A DNA stretch of 64,000 nt, from contig NC_083605.1 in assembly GCF_029168945.1 (NCBI RefSeq), forward strand, positions 38,763,280 to 38,827,279, given 5' to 3'. The stretch is from Cannabis sativa (Eukaryota > Streptophyta > Magnoliopsida > Rosales > Cannabaceae). Of the stretch, positions 20,578-33,902 are shown piece by piece. Under the pieces are notes generated by a model. It saw only the letters and a list, made by a program, of their open reading frames with translations. It was not told the DNA's origin and made no database searches. The position numbers were made by a program, and so were the translations under genes. Every line of letters begins with the position of its first letter. Position 1 is the stretch's first letter.

Positions 20578-22922
20578 TGTAAAGACCGCTTCGTTTAATT
20601 TAGAAATTAGCAGTTAATTATGTTTAATTATGGAAAATTATTTATAGATATTTAAATAATTATTTATACTATTATTGTTGAATTCTAAAATGCATTTTAT
20701 GTCATTTAGTGATTTTCATAATTTTGCATTTCCGGTGCCCGGTAACATGGAACGCGGTGTTTGGCTCAGTAAAATCACAACTTAGTATGTTAGTATTGTG
20801 GGACGGTTTATTAGACATTGCGAATGTCGGGATTGGCCGGGAATTTAGAATTTCCCAAAATACCCCTTTAGTGCCCTTTATGTTATTTTAGTGTGAAGGG
20901 GCAAAATGATCATTTTGCCCCGATGTTAGTTTTTCCTTTAGTGGACTTTAAATGGTCAATTATATGGTTTAAAATGACAAGTGTTGGCTGAATGAAAGAG
21001 TTTAATTTTCATTTTGTCTCTTATTTCAAAAGTTAGAAAGATTAGAAAAGAAAAGCAAAAATCTCTTTATCTCTCCTTCTTCTCTTTTTGGTTTTGAGCA
21101 TCTGGGATTGGGGGATTTCTTTGTGTGTTTTCTTGCTGGATTTATCAATTTCTTGTGGTCTCAACTCTTGGTAAGTCTCTTGCTTTTGTTCTTAAAGTTT
21201 TTGAAGAAAAGTGGATAGGTTGCATGCTAGTTTTTGATGCTGTTGCTGCTGTTAGTTGTTGTTGTTGTTTTTGTGTTTAAAGTGCTGAATTAAATGTGAT
21301 TAGATAGGTTGAAATGCATGCTAGTTATCCTTGTTCTAGTTTGAGAATTTTTGGTTCAAAAGCTTTGGTTTTTCAAAGAGAAAAGTTGAAAATAGTTGCT
21401 GTTAAGTTTGGTTGAGTTTGTGTATGTTTTCTGCAGTTTCTAAATGCATGATTATGTAGTTTGATTCAAGTTTAGATGCTTGTAGGTGAGCTTTAGCCAA
21501 ATTTGAGTTTAAAACTCAAAGCTTGGAGCTCACATGGCATTTTTATTATCTGTGTGTTCTGGGCTGTTTTAGTGCTTTGGATTTGTTCTTTGGGGTATTT
21601 AGAACAGGTCTAGAAGGTTTGGGGTGAATTGGATTTGATTTGAGCAATGTGTGAATTTTTGAAAGTTTCCTGCGAGGAGCCGGAATTCCGGTTGTGCATC
21701 CGGAATTCCGGATGGGGTTCTGAAATTTCCAGAACCGGAATTCCAGTTGTGCAACCGGTCTGCCGGTTGGGTGATTTTCAGGAACCCTAGATTTTCTCGT
21801 TTTTATGTTATTTGGGGTATTGCCATGCTTTTTATCGATAGGGAAACTTTTAGTTCCTAGTTTAAGTCCCCGGAAAGTGATTTAGCGTATCACTTATAGT
21901 GTTGTGATTGTTATGGTTTAGGAGCCTGTAAACCGCCGTGCAGTTCGTTCTAGTCAGGTTGACCGGCACACCTGAATTCGGAATTGAGGTAAGATTAGTA
22001 TAACAGTATGCATATGTATTACATGTTTAGCGTGCATGTAGGAAGCCTGTTAGATTACATTAGATATGTATGTTGGCTTCTAACCATCCGACCGTGTCAC
22101 ATCGGTACAGGCTAGAGTATGACTAGTAGCTGGAGTATGACCAATGTACCGAGTATAGGCTGACACTGTATCACATCGGTACAAGCTAGAATAGGACTAG
22201 CATCTGGAGTATGACCAGTGTACCGAGTATAGGCTGATACTAGGGTTGGTGGTTCTGTACTATTTGACGTATCACATCGGCACAAAGTGCTAGCATGACT
22301 ATGACTACCGGAGTATGACCAGTGTGCCGAGTATAGGCTGATACTGTAACACATCGGTACATGCTAGAGTAGGACTAGCAGCTGGAGTATGACCACTGTA
22401 CCGAGTATAGGCTGTTACTTGTCAATATTAGCGTCTTATGAACGTTCGGGACTCAGTATCGTGTGGGACACAGCAGTTAGGGTTATGGTCAGGGGTATGG
22501 GCGTCTGATCATAACCCGGGATTATGTATTTTTATGATTTATGCTTTTCTTACTGAGTCTGTCGACTCATAGTGCTATGTTTATGTGTAGGTAAGGGCAA
22601 GGCTAAGGCTGAAGGACTGTGAGATCGAGCCGGTGAAGATTGTACATGTCGGGGCGGTTAGGCATGGAGCGTACGATCCTCGGGACAGCAAGGCTATTTT
22701 TGTAATTAGCCGCTAGGCGACAAGTATTTGTATAGTCAGTGAACTATTGTAAAATGTTTTGTAATCGGGATCCCGAGTATTTTTGTATAAACATTTTATA
22801 AGTTTAATTAAAAAGCAAAAATTTTAATTAATCACGATTTCCATAAACCTCGTTGATTAGCAACGAGCTGCACAGTATGTTTAAAAATAACGTAATACAC
22901 CTATGCTAGTTAGGGTGTTACA
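20578..22922 (+). repeat. 3' LTR of Tekay-like element (2345 bp)
   Basis: It begins TGTAAAGACCG and ends GGGTGTTACA, so inverted termini TGTAA / TTACA are present. It contains CCGGAATTCCGG-type palindromes (21679-21770) and a four-unit tandem array (22097-22422). A related LTR lies inverted at 62559-64000. A 60-codon open stretch at 20709-20891 is not supported as a gene. Confidence 0.88.
22097..22422 (+). repeat. Tandem repeat in Tekay LTR, four units of about 74-101 bp
   Basis: Units start at 22097, 22171, 22272 and 22349 with TCACATCGGTAC or close variants and end with GTACCGAGTATAGGCTG. Each unit therefore carries CGGTAC and GTACCG arms that could fold. The third start is delayed by an inserted segment of about 28 bp. 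Confidence 0.8.
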
Positions 22923-22927
22923 CGGTT

Positions 22928-23847
22928 GATATAGTGGAGGGATTAAGAGATGGAATTCATGAGAGCCCAGCAGGCAGCCATTGACAACCACTCTAGGCAG
23001 GCCACCGTACTGATCAAAAGGGCCTATCATGTTACTAGTTAGCAACCAATGACTGATTCCAGTATTCGCTTCAGATCTTAGAATGGGTTAGAAGAGTATG
23101 TCGCTGATCATACTCTACAGACTTATATCGGCCAACTGTCCAATCTAAGGCCACAGGTTTAAACTGTGGGCCAAATGGTAGATAGGAAGATCTTACTAGA
23201 CTACCCCTTAAGAGTAAATAGTCAGCTAAACAATCATACTCAAACGAAGGTATCAGGCCAACCTCTCAACCAAGTTGGTCAGACACAAAGACCCCTTGGC
23301 ACATCGGTTTTCGACTAACTAGGTACCGTACACGACCTCAGAAACAATTTGAACCACAGAAGAGGACTAGACGGGCAAAATGGTACTACTTACCGTCCAG
23401 CCAAACAATGCAAACAACTATATCCCAAGTCTAGTCCTAAGAGATACTAGTGTAATACAAGTTAGTCAACAGGCTGGCCTAGTTCATCCACTTGTGCAAG
23501 CATAAATAGATCAGCTTAAAAGCCTTGTACAAGGCCTGACCGGCCATAAAGTCACAGATCTTGAAGTTGACTAGGCAAGAGGTTCACCATTCTCACTAGA
23601 AATCAATGCTCTCGATCTACCGCCCAAGTTCAAAATGAGAGTATGGAAGATGTATACAGGCAAGGAAGATCTTTTATCTCACTTAAAATACTTTGAAATG
23701 AAAATGGGCTTACACGGGGTGAGATGTAATTTACGATGTAGAATCTTCCCAACAATATTAGCAAAAGCCACCTAGCAATGGTATATCAAATTAGCCATAG
23801 GGAAATCCAGTTCATGAATTTCTTTCTCATCTAAATTCCATGCATAA
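22928..23847 (+). pseudogene. Tat gag, middle part
   Basis: This continues Tat gag after the Tekay insertion. Early text includes EMEFMRAQQAAIDNHSRQAT. After a poorly conserved stretch with stops the conserved gypsy gag core begins at about 23580, with SPFSLEINALDLPPKFKM, MYTGKEDLLSHLKYFEMKMG and WYIKLAIG. It breaks at 23842 and resumes exactly at 43531 on the far side of copia B, with the FSSSRYLP segment. Several stops make it non-functional. Confidence 0.8.
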
Positions 23848-25725
23848 TTTGTTGGGCTTTGTGCCCTAAATAAAACTCTATTTCAATGTAATCTTCTCTA
23901 TTCAAATATCAATAAAGAAACAGATTTAATTTCATTACTTGTTTAATGTGTTATTTGGTTCATGTGATCATCTATTTACTTATTTGATTAATAAATTCAT
24001 CCAAACCCTTATCACAATGATATTCTTGTTTATTGTGTTGTCAACACAGTGGAAAGTAATCAAGATTGTGTGATTAAATGTATTCCTAGATTTATCAGTA
24101 CACAGGGTTTAATTGATATGATAATCTACAACGTAGTTTACTTGCACCTTGGATAAGTGTTATGTCCTTTCTAGGACATTGGTAAAAGTAAGCTTGGGTT
24201 GGATGTATGTAGTATGCATCGAATGGGACCGATATTGAACTTGAACTAGATATGATAATCTTACCGTAAAATCTATTCAATTCAATATCACCTAGTTGAT
24301 CCTAGATCAAATGATCTCAATCTTGAGATGGTTAGGTTCGATCTCAAGAGTATTATTCATGTTCTTTGATTTGTTAGTTAAGCCTACCTTTTGGTCCGGG
24401 TGATACATACATTTTGGGAACATGGTAGTACAGTTGAGTGGGAGCGCTAATCATAGATATAAAATCTATAACTTCTATCCGGACATAGAAGTGAAACAAT
24501 GATTTCCTTTGAGCTTGGGTAAATAGAGATAAATGATAGAGCACTCATTTTAGTGATTATATTAGTTCACTAAAATATCATTTCTAGGTGGCTAAGTGTT
24601 TTAAGGATAAAATACATTGAAAGGGTGTAACGGTAATTTTGTCCCTATGCAATGTAAATCACCTATAGAGGATCATTGATTATTGGGATTATCACAATGG
24701 ATAATTAATAGCGTATCTCTATCGTGGAAAATATAGAGCGTTCTATGTAACTGAGAATGCAATTCCAAGTTCTATTGTGGTTCAACGGGAAATTAATAAG
24801 TTAGTGAATTTACTTGGTAAATTCTAGATCTTCTTATTGGAAGCTCGGTTATATAGGCCCATGGTCCCCATACTAGTTGAGACAAACTATTTGTAAGACT
24901 CAATTAATTGATTTTAATTAATCAATTTTAATTCTAAAATTAGACTATATTTAGTTTATGAATTTTTCACTATGTTATGTCTTAATTGTGAAGAATTGGT
25001 ATTTTAGGGTTAATTTATTAATTAAGAGACTTTGTGGAGTCTAATTAATAAATATTATAAATGACAATTTTATTTGATAATTATTTTAATTATTAAATAA
25101 ATAATTTTTCCATTTATATGGTTGAAGTTGAAAAAGTGGTATTTGTGAAGAATAGATAAAATAGTTGAGAAAAATGGCAAAAACCAAACTTGTGTGGGGC
25201 CCATATCATGGCCGGCCACTTAAGGGTTTTATGCTCCATTTTTTATCAAATTTTTTTTTCTAAATAAATCAACCTTAACCCTATGGAAATTAGTATAAAG
25301 GATAGCTAAGGTCTCATTATCCAACTAATACTTCCAAAGCTAAAAACCTAGCTTTCTAGTGAGACCTATTCCTTCTTCCTTTTCCTCTTGAATTTTTGAA
25401 ATACGAAAACCATTCTTCACAAAATAAATTCAGTCATTAGTGATTGAGTATATGCCCACACATAACAAGTTTGTCCTCAATCATAATATGTAAGACTGTG
25501 AAGAATCCAATCAACAAGAAGGAGAATCGGGCTCAGATCTTGGTGATACTATGCTATAGAAAGGATACAAGGGTTAGAGATCTGAGTGGGAGGAGTCATT
25601 TAATTCTGCTGCAACCACTGTAAGGTTTCTCATACCTTTTATGTGTTTATTTTAATCGTTTTAGAAATTCATATTAGGATGTTAAAAACATACTTGTTAG
25701 TAAATCTAGATCCTAGTAAAGTATA
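23848..25725 (+). repeat. 5' LTR of copia B (interrupted 8 bp before its end)
   Basis: The LTR runs 23848-25725 and its last 8 bases (TTCCAACA) lie at 35800-35807 after copia F. GGCCGGCC is at 25210-25217 and a TATA-like TATAAAG at 25294-25300. Its TTGATCCTAGATCAA palindrome is conserved in family LTRs. Confidence 0.88.
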
Positions 25726-27618
25726 TGTTGGAAATTATTTTACCAGGATCTTAGATCTACTCACAAGTATGTTTATTAACATCCTAAATATGAACTTTCT
25801 AAAACGATGAAATAAACACATATAAAGTTTAAGAAACCTTACATTGGGTGCAGCGGAATATAATGACTCCTTCCGTTCAGATATCTAGCCCTTGATTCCT
25901 TTCTGTAGCAGAGCATTATCAATATCTGAACCTGGATCTCTTTCTCTGAATCTTTGATGCTGAAGCTCCTTTGCTGATGATCTTTCTTCACGATCTTCCT
26001 CACTATGATTGAGGTATCACTTGATGTGTGTGGGCACTACTCAAATCACTAAGGATTTCGAAATTCTCAAGAGGGAAGAGAAGAAGTGACAGCTAAAGAT
26101 AGGGAGAGAGAAGGCTCAGGTTTTTCTCTGAAGGAAAAATAGAAAATTTAAGTGTAAATTTCCTGAAGCCTTCACTATCTATTTATAGCATTCCACTAGG
26201 GTTAGGTTTGAATTATTTGGCATTAAAATAATGAAAAAATCAGTTTAAATTTCCTACAAAAGTGGCTGGCCCTACACTTAGTGGATTGGGCCTTGCTTTT
26301 TGCAATTTTGCAATTTTAACACCTTTTGTATCTGATTTTCTCAAAAATGCCAATTTCCTAATTCAACCATTTAAATGCCAATTCTAACTATTTAATAACT
26401 ATAAATAATTATTAAATAATATTGTCATTTATCATATTTATTAATTGAACCATACAAAGTATCATAATTAACAAATATGCCCCTATAAACTCTTTCTTTA
26501 CAATTTCGCCCTTACTTAGTGAAAAATTCACAAATAGACATAGTCTAATTTGAGAATTATAATTGATTAATCAAAACCAATTACATGAGTCTTACAAGCA
26601 ATATTATCTCAACTAGTGGGGGGACCATGGGTCTATATAACCGAGCTTCCAATAAGTAGATCAAGAATTTAACACTAAAATTCACTAACTTATTAATTCT
26701 TCGTTGAATCCACGCATAGAACTTAGAATTGCACTCTCAGTATATAGAATGCTCTATATGTTCCACCATATAGACACATCATTAGTTATCCATTGTTATA
26801 ATCCTAATTTGATCAATGATCCTCTATATGAATGATCTACACTGTAAAGGGATTAAATTACCGTTACACCCTACAATGTATTTATTCCTTAAAACACTTG
26901 ACCCCGTATAAATGATATTTCGGCTAATGTGAAATGAGTACTCCACCATTTATGTTCGTTTGGTCAAGCTCGAAGGAGATCATCCTTTGCTTACTATTCG
27001 CCGGATAGAGGCTATAGATTCCATGTTTATGTTAGCGCTCCCACTCAATTGCCCTACCGTGTTCCCAAAATGTACGTATCACCCTGACCTAAAAGTAGGC
27101 TTAACTAACAAATCAAAGAACACGAATAGCCTTTCAAGATTGAGCCTAATCATATCTGGATTAAGATCATTTGATCTAGGATCAACTAGGCGATATTGAC
27201 TTGAATAGATATTACGGTAAGTTTAATAACTCTAAGTCAAAGTTCAATATCGGTCCCTTCCGATGCATACTCCATGCATCCAACCTGAGCTTTACTTTAA
27301 CCAATGTTCGGAAAGAACATAGTATTTCTCCAAATACAAGTAAACTCTTGTTGTAGATTATCATATCAGTAAAACCCTGTGTCTGATAAATCTAGGAAAC
27401 TTTATTCACATAGTCATGTTTACTTTCCAATGTGTTGACGACACAATAAACAGGATCAAGTATGTGAAAAGGATTTCAGATGAATTTATACATTATGTAC
27501 ATATAATCATGAAATAAATCATGTGAACCATGCAACATTAAATGTTATTTCTGATCTATATTAATAAGTAAATCTGATTATATTGAAATGAGTTTTATTT
27601 AGGGCATAAAACCCAACA
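25726..27618 (-). repeat. 3' LTR of copia F
   Basis: The 1893-bp LTR has a TATA box (TATTTATA on plus) at 26180-26187. The GGCCGGCC motif is degraded here to GGCCAGCC. The open stretch at 26960-27199 recurs in the partner LTR and shows no protein features. Confidence 0.9.
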
Positions 27619-27635
27619 AACTCCCACTTGCACTA
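27619..27635 (-). promoter_or_regulatory. Polypurine tract of copia F
   Basis: The minus strand reads GTGCAAGTGGGAGTT directly before the 3' LTR. The same tract precedes the 3' LTRs at 5039, 41700 and 51803. Confidence 0.75.
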
Positions 27636-27639
27636 ATAT

Positions 27640-29400
27640 AAAACAAAAAGTGCGTTTCAAATAATCTCAACACCTTGATATACAAATCAAGTGTAGTAGT
27701 AGTAAACTCCTCGTAATAGGATCTGAAAGGTTGAATTAACCACAACCTTTTCTCCACCATTACTCTTCCTTTAATCACAAAATCATTGATAATGTGAAAT
27801 TCCTCTCTATATGTTTACTCTCTTGGGATACTGGATTCTATACCTTTGGCAACTACTTTTGGTTAATCAGAAAATTAACACTAGTAGTTTAAGGCAATTT
27901 GGAATGGTGCCAAAGATGTATAGAACTTTCCTTAGACTGAATAAGTAACTTTCCTGCTGACTTTAACATTCGGTCCCTTCTGGTAGACCTAGAGACTTCA
28001 GATAGGTTTTTACACTTCTCCAAAATCACTATTCCACCCCCAGAGTAACCACCATCTTATCAGAAAGATTTACTAGCACATAGGCAAATTTCGAAATCTG
28101 ATATGGTGTAGTCTAAGAGTTTTAAACACACCCTTATAGACTAACATATAGTTCCTCTTCTTTATCTTAAGATTTACTTGATTGTCTTCCAATGTTCTTC
28201 TCCTGGTTTAATCTGATACCTACTCATTACTCCCACTCAACAGCAGGTGTCTGGTCTAAAGCATATCTAAGACCTCTCACTGTTGATATAAGAAATTCTT
28301 TCATGGCTTTATCTTTTCTGGAATAGTTGAAACTTTTCCTTAGATAAATAAAATCTATACCTAAGAAGTTGTGAAGCTTCTATAGATTGCCATTAGAAAG
28401 AAAATGCTTCAGCATCTTACTAAAGTAAGTTGCTTGCATTAGAGTAAGTAATTACCAGGTATACCACAAGCCATAGGTTTAGATAAACTCAAACCTATAA
28501 TACTAGGAACATGAAGTTTTGTTAAGTCCATAGAATAGACTTATTAACGAAAATTTCCTTTTATGTCCTTGTAATAGAAAACTTTAGGTCATTCCATGTG
28601 AATGGATTAAACCATAGTTCTATTGGCTTTCTTCTTAGTTTCTTATCTTGACAATCCATTACTTGTTTAAACTCACAATGGATTTTAATCACTAGTGTCT
28701 CCCAAGTCATAAGAAGGTGAGTTCCTAGAAACTCTCCCACTACGACAAGGTACCGCGAATTATGTCGAAGAAAACTAAATGGTATTAACCTCTTTGGTTG
28801 TGACAAGACAACAGAGGCAGTGGGATCATCATATGTCATATAAAATGATAGAACACTTTTGGAATCAAGAATTAAATATCTCCTTTGTTTGCTACTTGTT
28901 TTCCAGACTTAGTCATTTTCTTAGAAAAGTAGTATCTGTTTGAACAAACACTTTCTTATCTATTGACAATGGGATGGTCCACCCCTAATCACTTAGAATA
29001 GCTAAGAAACCATGGTTAACAGTTCTAGCTTTTCTTAAGATTTTGATTAGGTCATCCATGAATCTAGTAATGATTTACATTAAGTATACAACCATTACAT
29101 CATTCTGAAATTGTATTACCATAGAAGGATTTAGGCAACGACTAGTAACTAATCATCAATATGCAACTCGAAATTTCTGGGGAGGTAAGGTTGGATATAA
29201 TTCAAAAATCAATTTAATGATCTTTGAACTGCATATCTACTAACTATTTCTCCACCCCTATCAGTTCGCAAGATCTTTAACCACTTACCTTAATGGTGTT
29301 TAACCATTGCTAGAAATTAATGAAATTTTTCAAACATTTCAAATTTCTTTGCATAAGGTATAATCTAGAGTTATCGTTTTAAGAATACAACGAAAAACTC
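27640..29400 (-). pseudogene. Fossil copia pol, copy F
   Basis: This is a decayed integrase-RT-RNase H region matching 3300-4900 (A) and 50040-51780 (C), with shared lesions. One is a 20-mer at 28230-28249 that carries the same TGA as 4406-4425 and 51170-51189. Open stretches such as 28561-28839 are chance. Confidence 0.75.
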
Positions 29401-30055
29401 ATATCCACCCCTGAATGTACATTCATCTTCGAATGAGATGAACTACTTTCAGTGGATATAGGCATATTAACTCTTTGCAGAGATTGATCTTGTCAAATCC
29501 ACTATGAAGAAGATACAAATGCCATAGATTAAGAAAATGTGGTAGTGTCTATGATGACATAGGTTTAGTTACATCAAAGAGTTCTTAGAATACTTCAAGT
29601 GGATCCTGGTCACAGAATACCTAACTCACATTCCATACAGTTTTAATCCATTAATAAAAGATGGATATTAAACACTTGAGAAAGTGTAACTGTATTGTAT
29701 TCTGGAATTAGAAATTTAAGAAAATTTCTATTTGGAATCTAAAATTAAAGTCAAAGACTTAAATTCAACCAAATTTAATGAGTAATTCTTTCTTGGACCA
29801 CCACTACTAATACAAACTCTAAGTCAGATTTGCCCATACAAGTAGGAGATTTCTAAGATTGAGGATTTTTATCAATTGGGAATAGAATTTCGGGATTATA
29901 ATCATATGCGTCATTTAATTTCTTAAGAGAAAATATAATGACATGAAATGATTTATAGACCATTCATCCAATGATATATCATGGAGCTAATTCGAAATGA
30001 ATAAGCTAAGAGGAATTAGGATAATTTCGTTTATAAATAAGAATCCAACGATGCT

Positions 30056-30300
30056 TCGATTAGCGAAAGACAAAGTAATCTTATTCATGTAATCTTCTTG
30101 TTTCATATTGTAAAAATACTAGTCTAAGGTGTCATCAATTGATGAACAGCTAGATGTCGCATATACAATATTTATCTTTCGAGATCTAACACTATTATGA
30201 ATGTCTAATGGTGAAAATCCACTAGGGATTTATCTCATTAGATAAACAAGCCAAGTTAGACCAACAATGAAGATTCGAAATTAAACTACAACTTAATAAC
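30056..30300 (-). other. Structured leader module 2, copy F
   Basis: Outer arms TCTAATG / CATTAGA and inner AAATCC / GGATTT enclose the loop CTAGT (30204-30242, minus strand). ATATTGTA / TACAATAT pair around the CATCAATTGATG palindrome. Confidence 0.58.
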
Positions 30301-30419
30301 AGAAAATAACATGGTTCAATATAAATTCATACACAATTCAGAAATTATAAGCATATAGCAAGTAGGAATGACAAGTGAAAATACAAAAACATACAATCCT
30401 AAATAATTTCCAAGGTTTT

Positions 30420-30790
30420 CAACAAACTGATATCAGTGTCCCGTTTAGGCGAGAGTCAAAGCTACCATTCATTGAATAGAGTTGTCAGCTCGTCTAAAAT
30501 GTTAAACATTCTAGCAACCTTTTATTCGATCAAGATTGGAATTCAGCGTTGTCCCGTTTAGGCGAGAGTCAAGGCAATTCTATCTTATGAGCTTCCACCA
30601 TTGTTTCATAATTTGCAAGTCAAGTATGGTCGCCACCATTAGGGTGATCCATACCATACAAAACACTTACAAACTACTTATCATGCGAGGTTAAACGGTG
30701 CGAAATTGCTAATGAACGTTCCTCCATTAGGGAGGATTACTCACTAAAACAAACGCGGTGTAAAACCCACAATGGAGATCGAATGTGTCT
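30420..30790 (-). other. Structured leader module 1, copy F
   Basis: On the minus strand there is TCCTCC-CTAAT-GGAGGA within TAGTGA / TCATTA (30710-30746). A three-tier stem follows: TTTGTAAG / CTTGCAAA, GTATGGT / ACCATAC and CACC-CTAAT-GGTG (30612-30673). Next is a hairpin at 30494-30514. Two copies of TGACTCTCGCCTAAACGGGA lie at 30439-30458 and 30552-30571. Confidence 0.62.
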
Positions 30791-33700
30791 TGATAATAAA
30801 GCTCATTATTTAAAAGGAGTTGTATTTTCTTTTATTCTCTTTATTTATTCTATTTATTTTAAATATATATTTATTTATTTAAAATTTCCAATTTAGAATG
30901 AAAAATTCTAAATATAAATTTTAATTTAATATTTATAAATTTTACTTAGATGGATATGAAAATAATATGAATTATTTCCATCTTAGTAATAATTTCCAAT
31001 AAATATTTAGAAAAAATATTTAAGTTGTTACAAAATTAATTTAAATTAATTTACAACTCAAATTTAATTTTCTATAAATATATATTGCATTTCAAAAAAT
31101 TAAAGTATATAAGAATACAATTTTCGAAAAATGCATATTAAAATAAAAAATAAATCCTGGAAAAATTATTCTAATTTAATGTTGGCCCAAAATTAATTAA
31201 TAAAATTAATTTACAACAAAAAATATAATTTTCCTATTTAATTAAATATATAAGAAAAATTACAAATATTTAAGTATGATGATGAAAATCAACTCAAATA
31301 TTAATTTTCTATTTAATTAAATACACTAGAAAAATACTTCAAGCAAAAATATCACCTATCTAGATTTTCCTTTGACTAATTAATTCTATTTCTAATAATA
31401 TACTTTAATTCAATTTATTTTAAATTAATCAATAAATGAAAAAATCATTGATTTAAGTTGATCCAAGAATTAATTAAAATAATTAATTTACAACTTAATC
31501 TATTTTTCAAGATAAAATTCGAAATTCTAGCATTTAAGAAATACAATTTCGAAAATTGATTAATAAAATAAAGAAAAAATATATTTTGAAAATTATTTAA
31601 ATTTAGTTGAAAAAAATAAATTTCAACTAAAAATAATTTTCTATTTAATTAAATGTCATGAAAAAGAAATATTTAAGTATGATGATAAAAATCAACTTAG
31701 ATATTTAATTTTCAAATTAATTAAATGTATTAAATTCAAGAAATAAATAATTAAGTGTAGAAGGCTTAATTATTAATCTCTAGTTTAATACTAGGAAAAA
31801 ATATATTTAAAATAAATTGTACCAAAATTAATTAATAAATAATTAATTTCACAATTTATAATATTTTCCTATTTAATATTAGAAATAATAAGTAGTCTAT
31901 AAATAACTATCTAGAAAATATCTTATTTGACTAAGTATCTTTTCCACAAAATTTGAAAAAATATCTAATTTAAGTTGTACTAGAAAAATCTAGAACTTAA
32001 ATATTTTCAAATTTAAATTTAATTAAATATCAAAAATTAAGTTGTAACCACTTAATTTGAAAATATTCCATTTTAAGTTAATATTTGAAAAGATATTAAC
32101 TTAAAAAAATATCTAAAGAATCTTAATAACCAATGCCTAAAATTCCTCAACTTAATTTTGAAATTTTGAATTCAAAAGATATTCAGATTTAAGTTGGTTA
32201 GTTGAAGATAACTAAATATCAACTTAAATAGGAATATTTAATGAAAAATTTAAATTAAGTTCCAGAAAGAATCTAGATGGTTATAATTCTATATTTAATT
32301 AAATACAAGAAAATACATATAGTTTAGCTTAGAATATAAAATTCCTTAAACTATATTTTTCTTAAATTAATTTCAAAATAAATGAAATTAATTATGTTGC
32401 TAATCAATTTTATTAGGTTAAACTAGTTTAATTAACCTAGTACAGTCATTCAAATCAGGCAAATGGGCCTTCACAATTGGGGTAGTTTGTGTGAGGGGGT
32501 GCTGGGTTCAGTATGTCGTACCCACTTCTATGGCTCCCAACTCTCACACAAGGCCCAAAAGAGAGGAATTTAACCTTAATAAGAATAACTGTTATTAATT
32601 GAATAGGCCCAAAAGCTAAATGGGCCTAAATAAATCCTATCAATAATTATGATAATTTATTTTAGCAACATTAACCTATATGCATCTATAATAAAATTAA
32701 ACACATAGGCTCACACAGGCACACTTTGGATGGGTCCTATCATGTTGCTAGGTCATACACAGATGAAAGAAGATTGTAAATTATACCTGTTACAAATTAT
32801 TATCTTGACCAAGGGAGCCATCAGATCATTAGATCTGGCAAAAGGTAACCATGGCTATTTGCAATCAAGTAATAATAGGTTTTAAAAACTTACACATAAG
32901 CTAAAACACATACTCCTGCAACAAGGTTAGCTGGATAGTTGGATGTAGGATTTATTTAATTTTAAATAAATATTTAATTTCGAAAATAATTAATTAAATA
33001 AATAAAAAAAAATAAAAAATTTCGAAAATTTTAAAAAAAATAAAAAAAATTCGAAATTTAAAAAAAATTTAAAATTAAACCTACAATTTTTGAAAAATTA
33101 GGTTTCAACCAACCTAAATATCATTTCAAAAAAAATTTGCTAACTACTTTTAAATTTTAAATGTTATTTTATAAATAAAAATTAAATAAAAAATTAGAAA
33201 AGATAAATAAATATCTTTTTCAAATTTTAAATTTAATTTAAATAAATAAAATAACAAAATTTAAAAAAAATTAGCAAAATATCTTATATCATTTAAAAAT
33301 TACATAATTATAAATATCTTATTTTTAAATTTAAAATAAGATAAGATATAATCAAATTTTAAAATAAGATAGATTTTTAAGCAAAAAGATAAATACTAAT
33401 TCTATTCGAATTCAAATTACACTAATATCTTGAATTAATTTAAAAAAAATTAAATTAATTCAAAATGATAATTAGAATTGAATTAGGAATAGTAATAGTA
33501 TATATACAAAACCATACAAAAAATTGGAAGTTAATTCCATGAAAAAGTATGAAAAATTGAAGAAAAAGGAAAAAATCCGAAACTGTACGGACAGTTCTGC
33601 GATCGCAGGAAACTATCAAGACACGGCCGATTTTGTCAAATCTTCAAAAAATCATAACTAATTCAAATAAAATCCAAATTGAGTTCGTAAAAGGCTAACT

Positions 33701-33886
33701 TGCTTAATTTTTTCCATACTATCCAATAAAAATAATTCCAGAAACGAAATCACAATTATTTTTCACGAAAATTTCACAAACATCAATCAATCATCAAATA
33801 ACACTCAATACAACATGATACCATCCAAAGAACATACAAACAATCGTTTTAAAGTCCAAATTTCTTGCAAGTAAATCAATTACCTT
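30791..33886 (-). other. AT-rich leader of copia F, no gene
   Basis: About 3 kb of extremely A/T-rich sequence with repeated TTAATTAAAT-type motifs and short homopolymers. The only GC-rich spot is near 33580-33625, with the palindrome GCGATCGC at 33599-33606. No coding region. Confidence 0.7.
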
Positions 33887-33899
33887 GGCTGCGATACCA
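33887..33899 (-). promoter_or_regulatory. Primer-binding site of copia F (diverged tRNA-iMet type)
   Basis: The minus strand reads TGGTATCGCAGCC, two changes from the standard TGGTATCAGAGCC, three bases after the LTR. Confidence 0.75.
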
Positions 33900-33902
33900 G
33901 CT

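Larger units (their letters stand above)
19683..22922 (+). mobile_element. Deletion-derivative chromovirus (Tekay/Del-like gypsy)
   Basis: Both outer ends and the TSD are intact, but the 5' LTR is reduced to its first 14 bases (TGTAAAGACCGCTT, 19683-19696). These are followed at once by a short duplicated sequence and then the C-terminal half of integrase. gag, protease, RT, RNase H, the integrase N-terminus and about 2.3 kb of LTR are gone. The 3' LTR is complete at 20578-22922. The lesion is therefore an internal deletion after insertion, not a truncated insertion. The integrase sequence and long LTR fit the Tekay/Del lineage. Confidence 0.85.
19678..22927. repeat. Target-site duplication of the Tekay derivative (CGGTT)
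   Basis: CGGTT is at 19678-19682 and 22923-22927, directly next to the first base of the residual 5' LTR (19683) and the last base of the 3' LTR (22922). Confidence 0.85.

Noticed and set aside
22097..22422. Direct repeats considered as a CRISPR array
   Set aside because: The units are adjacent tandem repeats inside a retrotransposon LTR in a plant genome, with no unique spacers.
26960..27199. 79-codon open frame repeated at 35135-35374
   Set aside because: Same reason: the two LTRs of copia F. It has no protein features.
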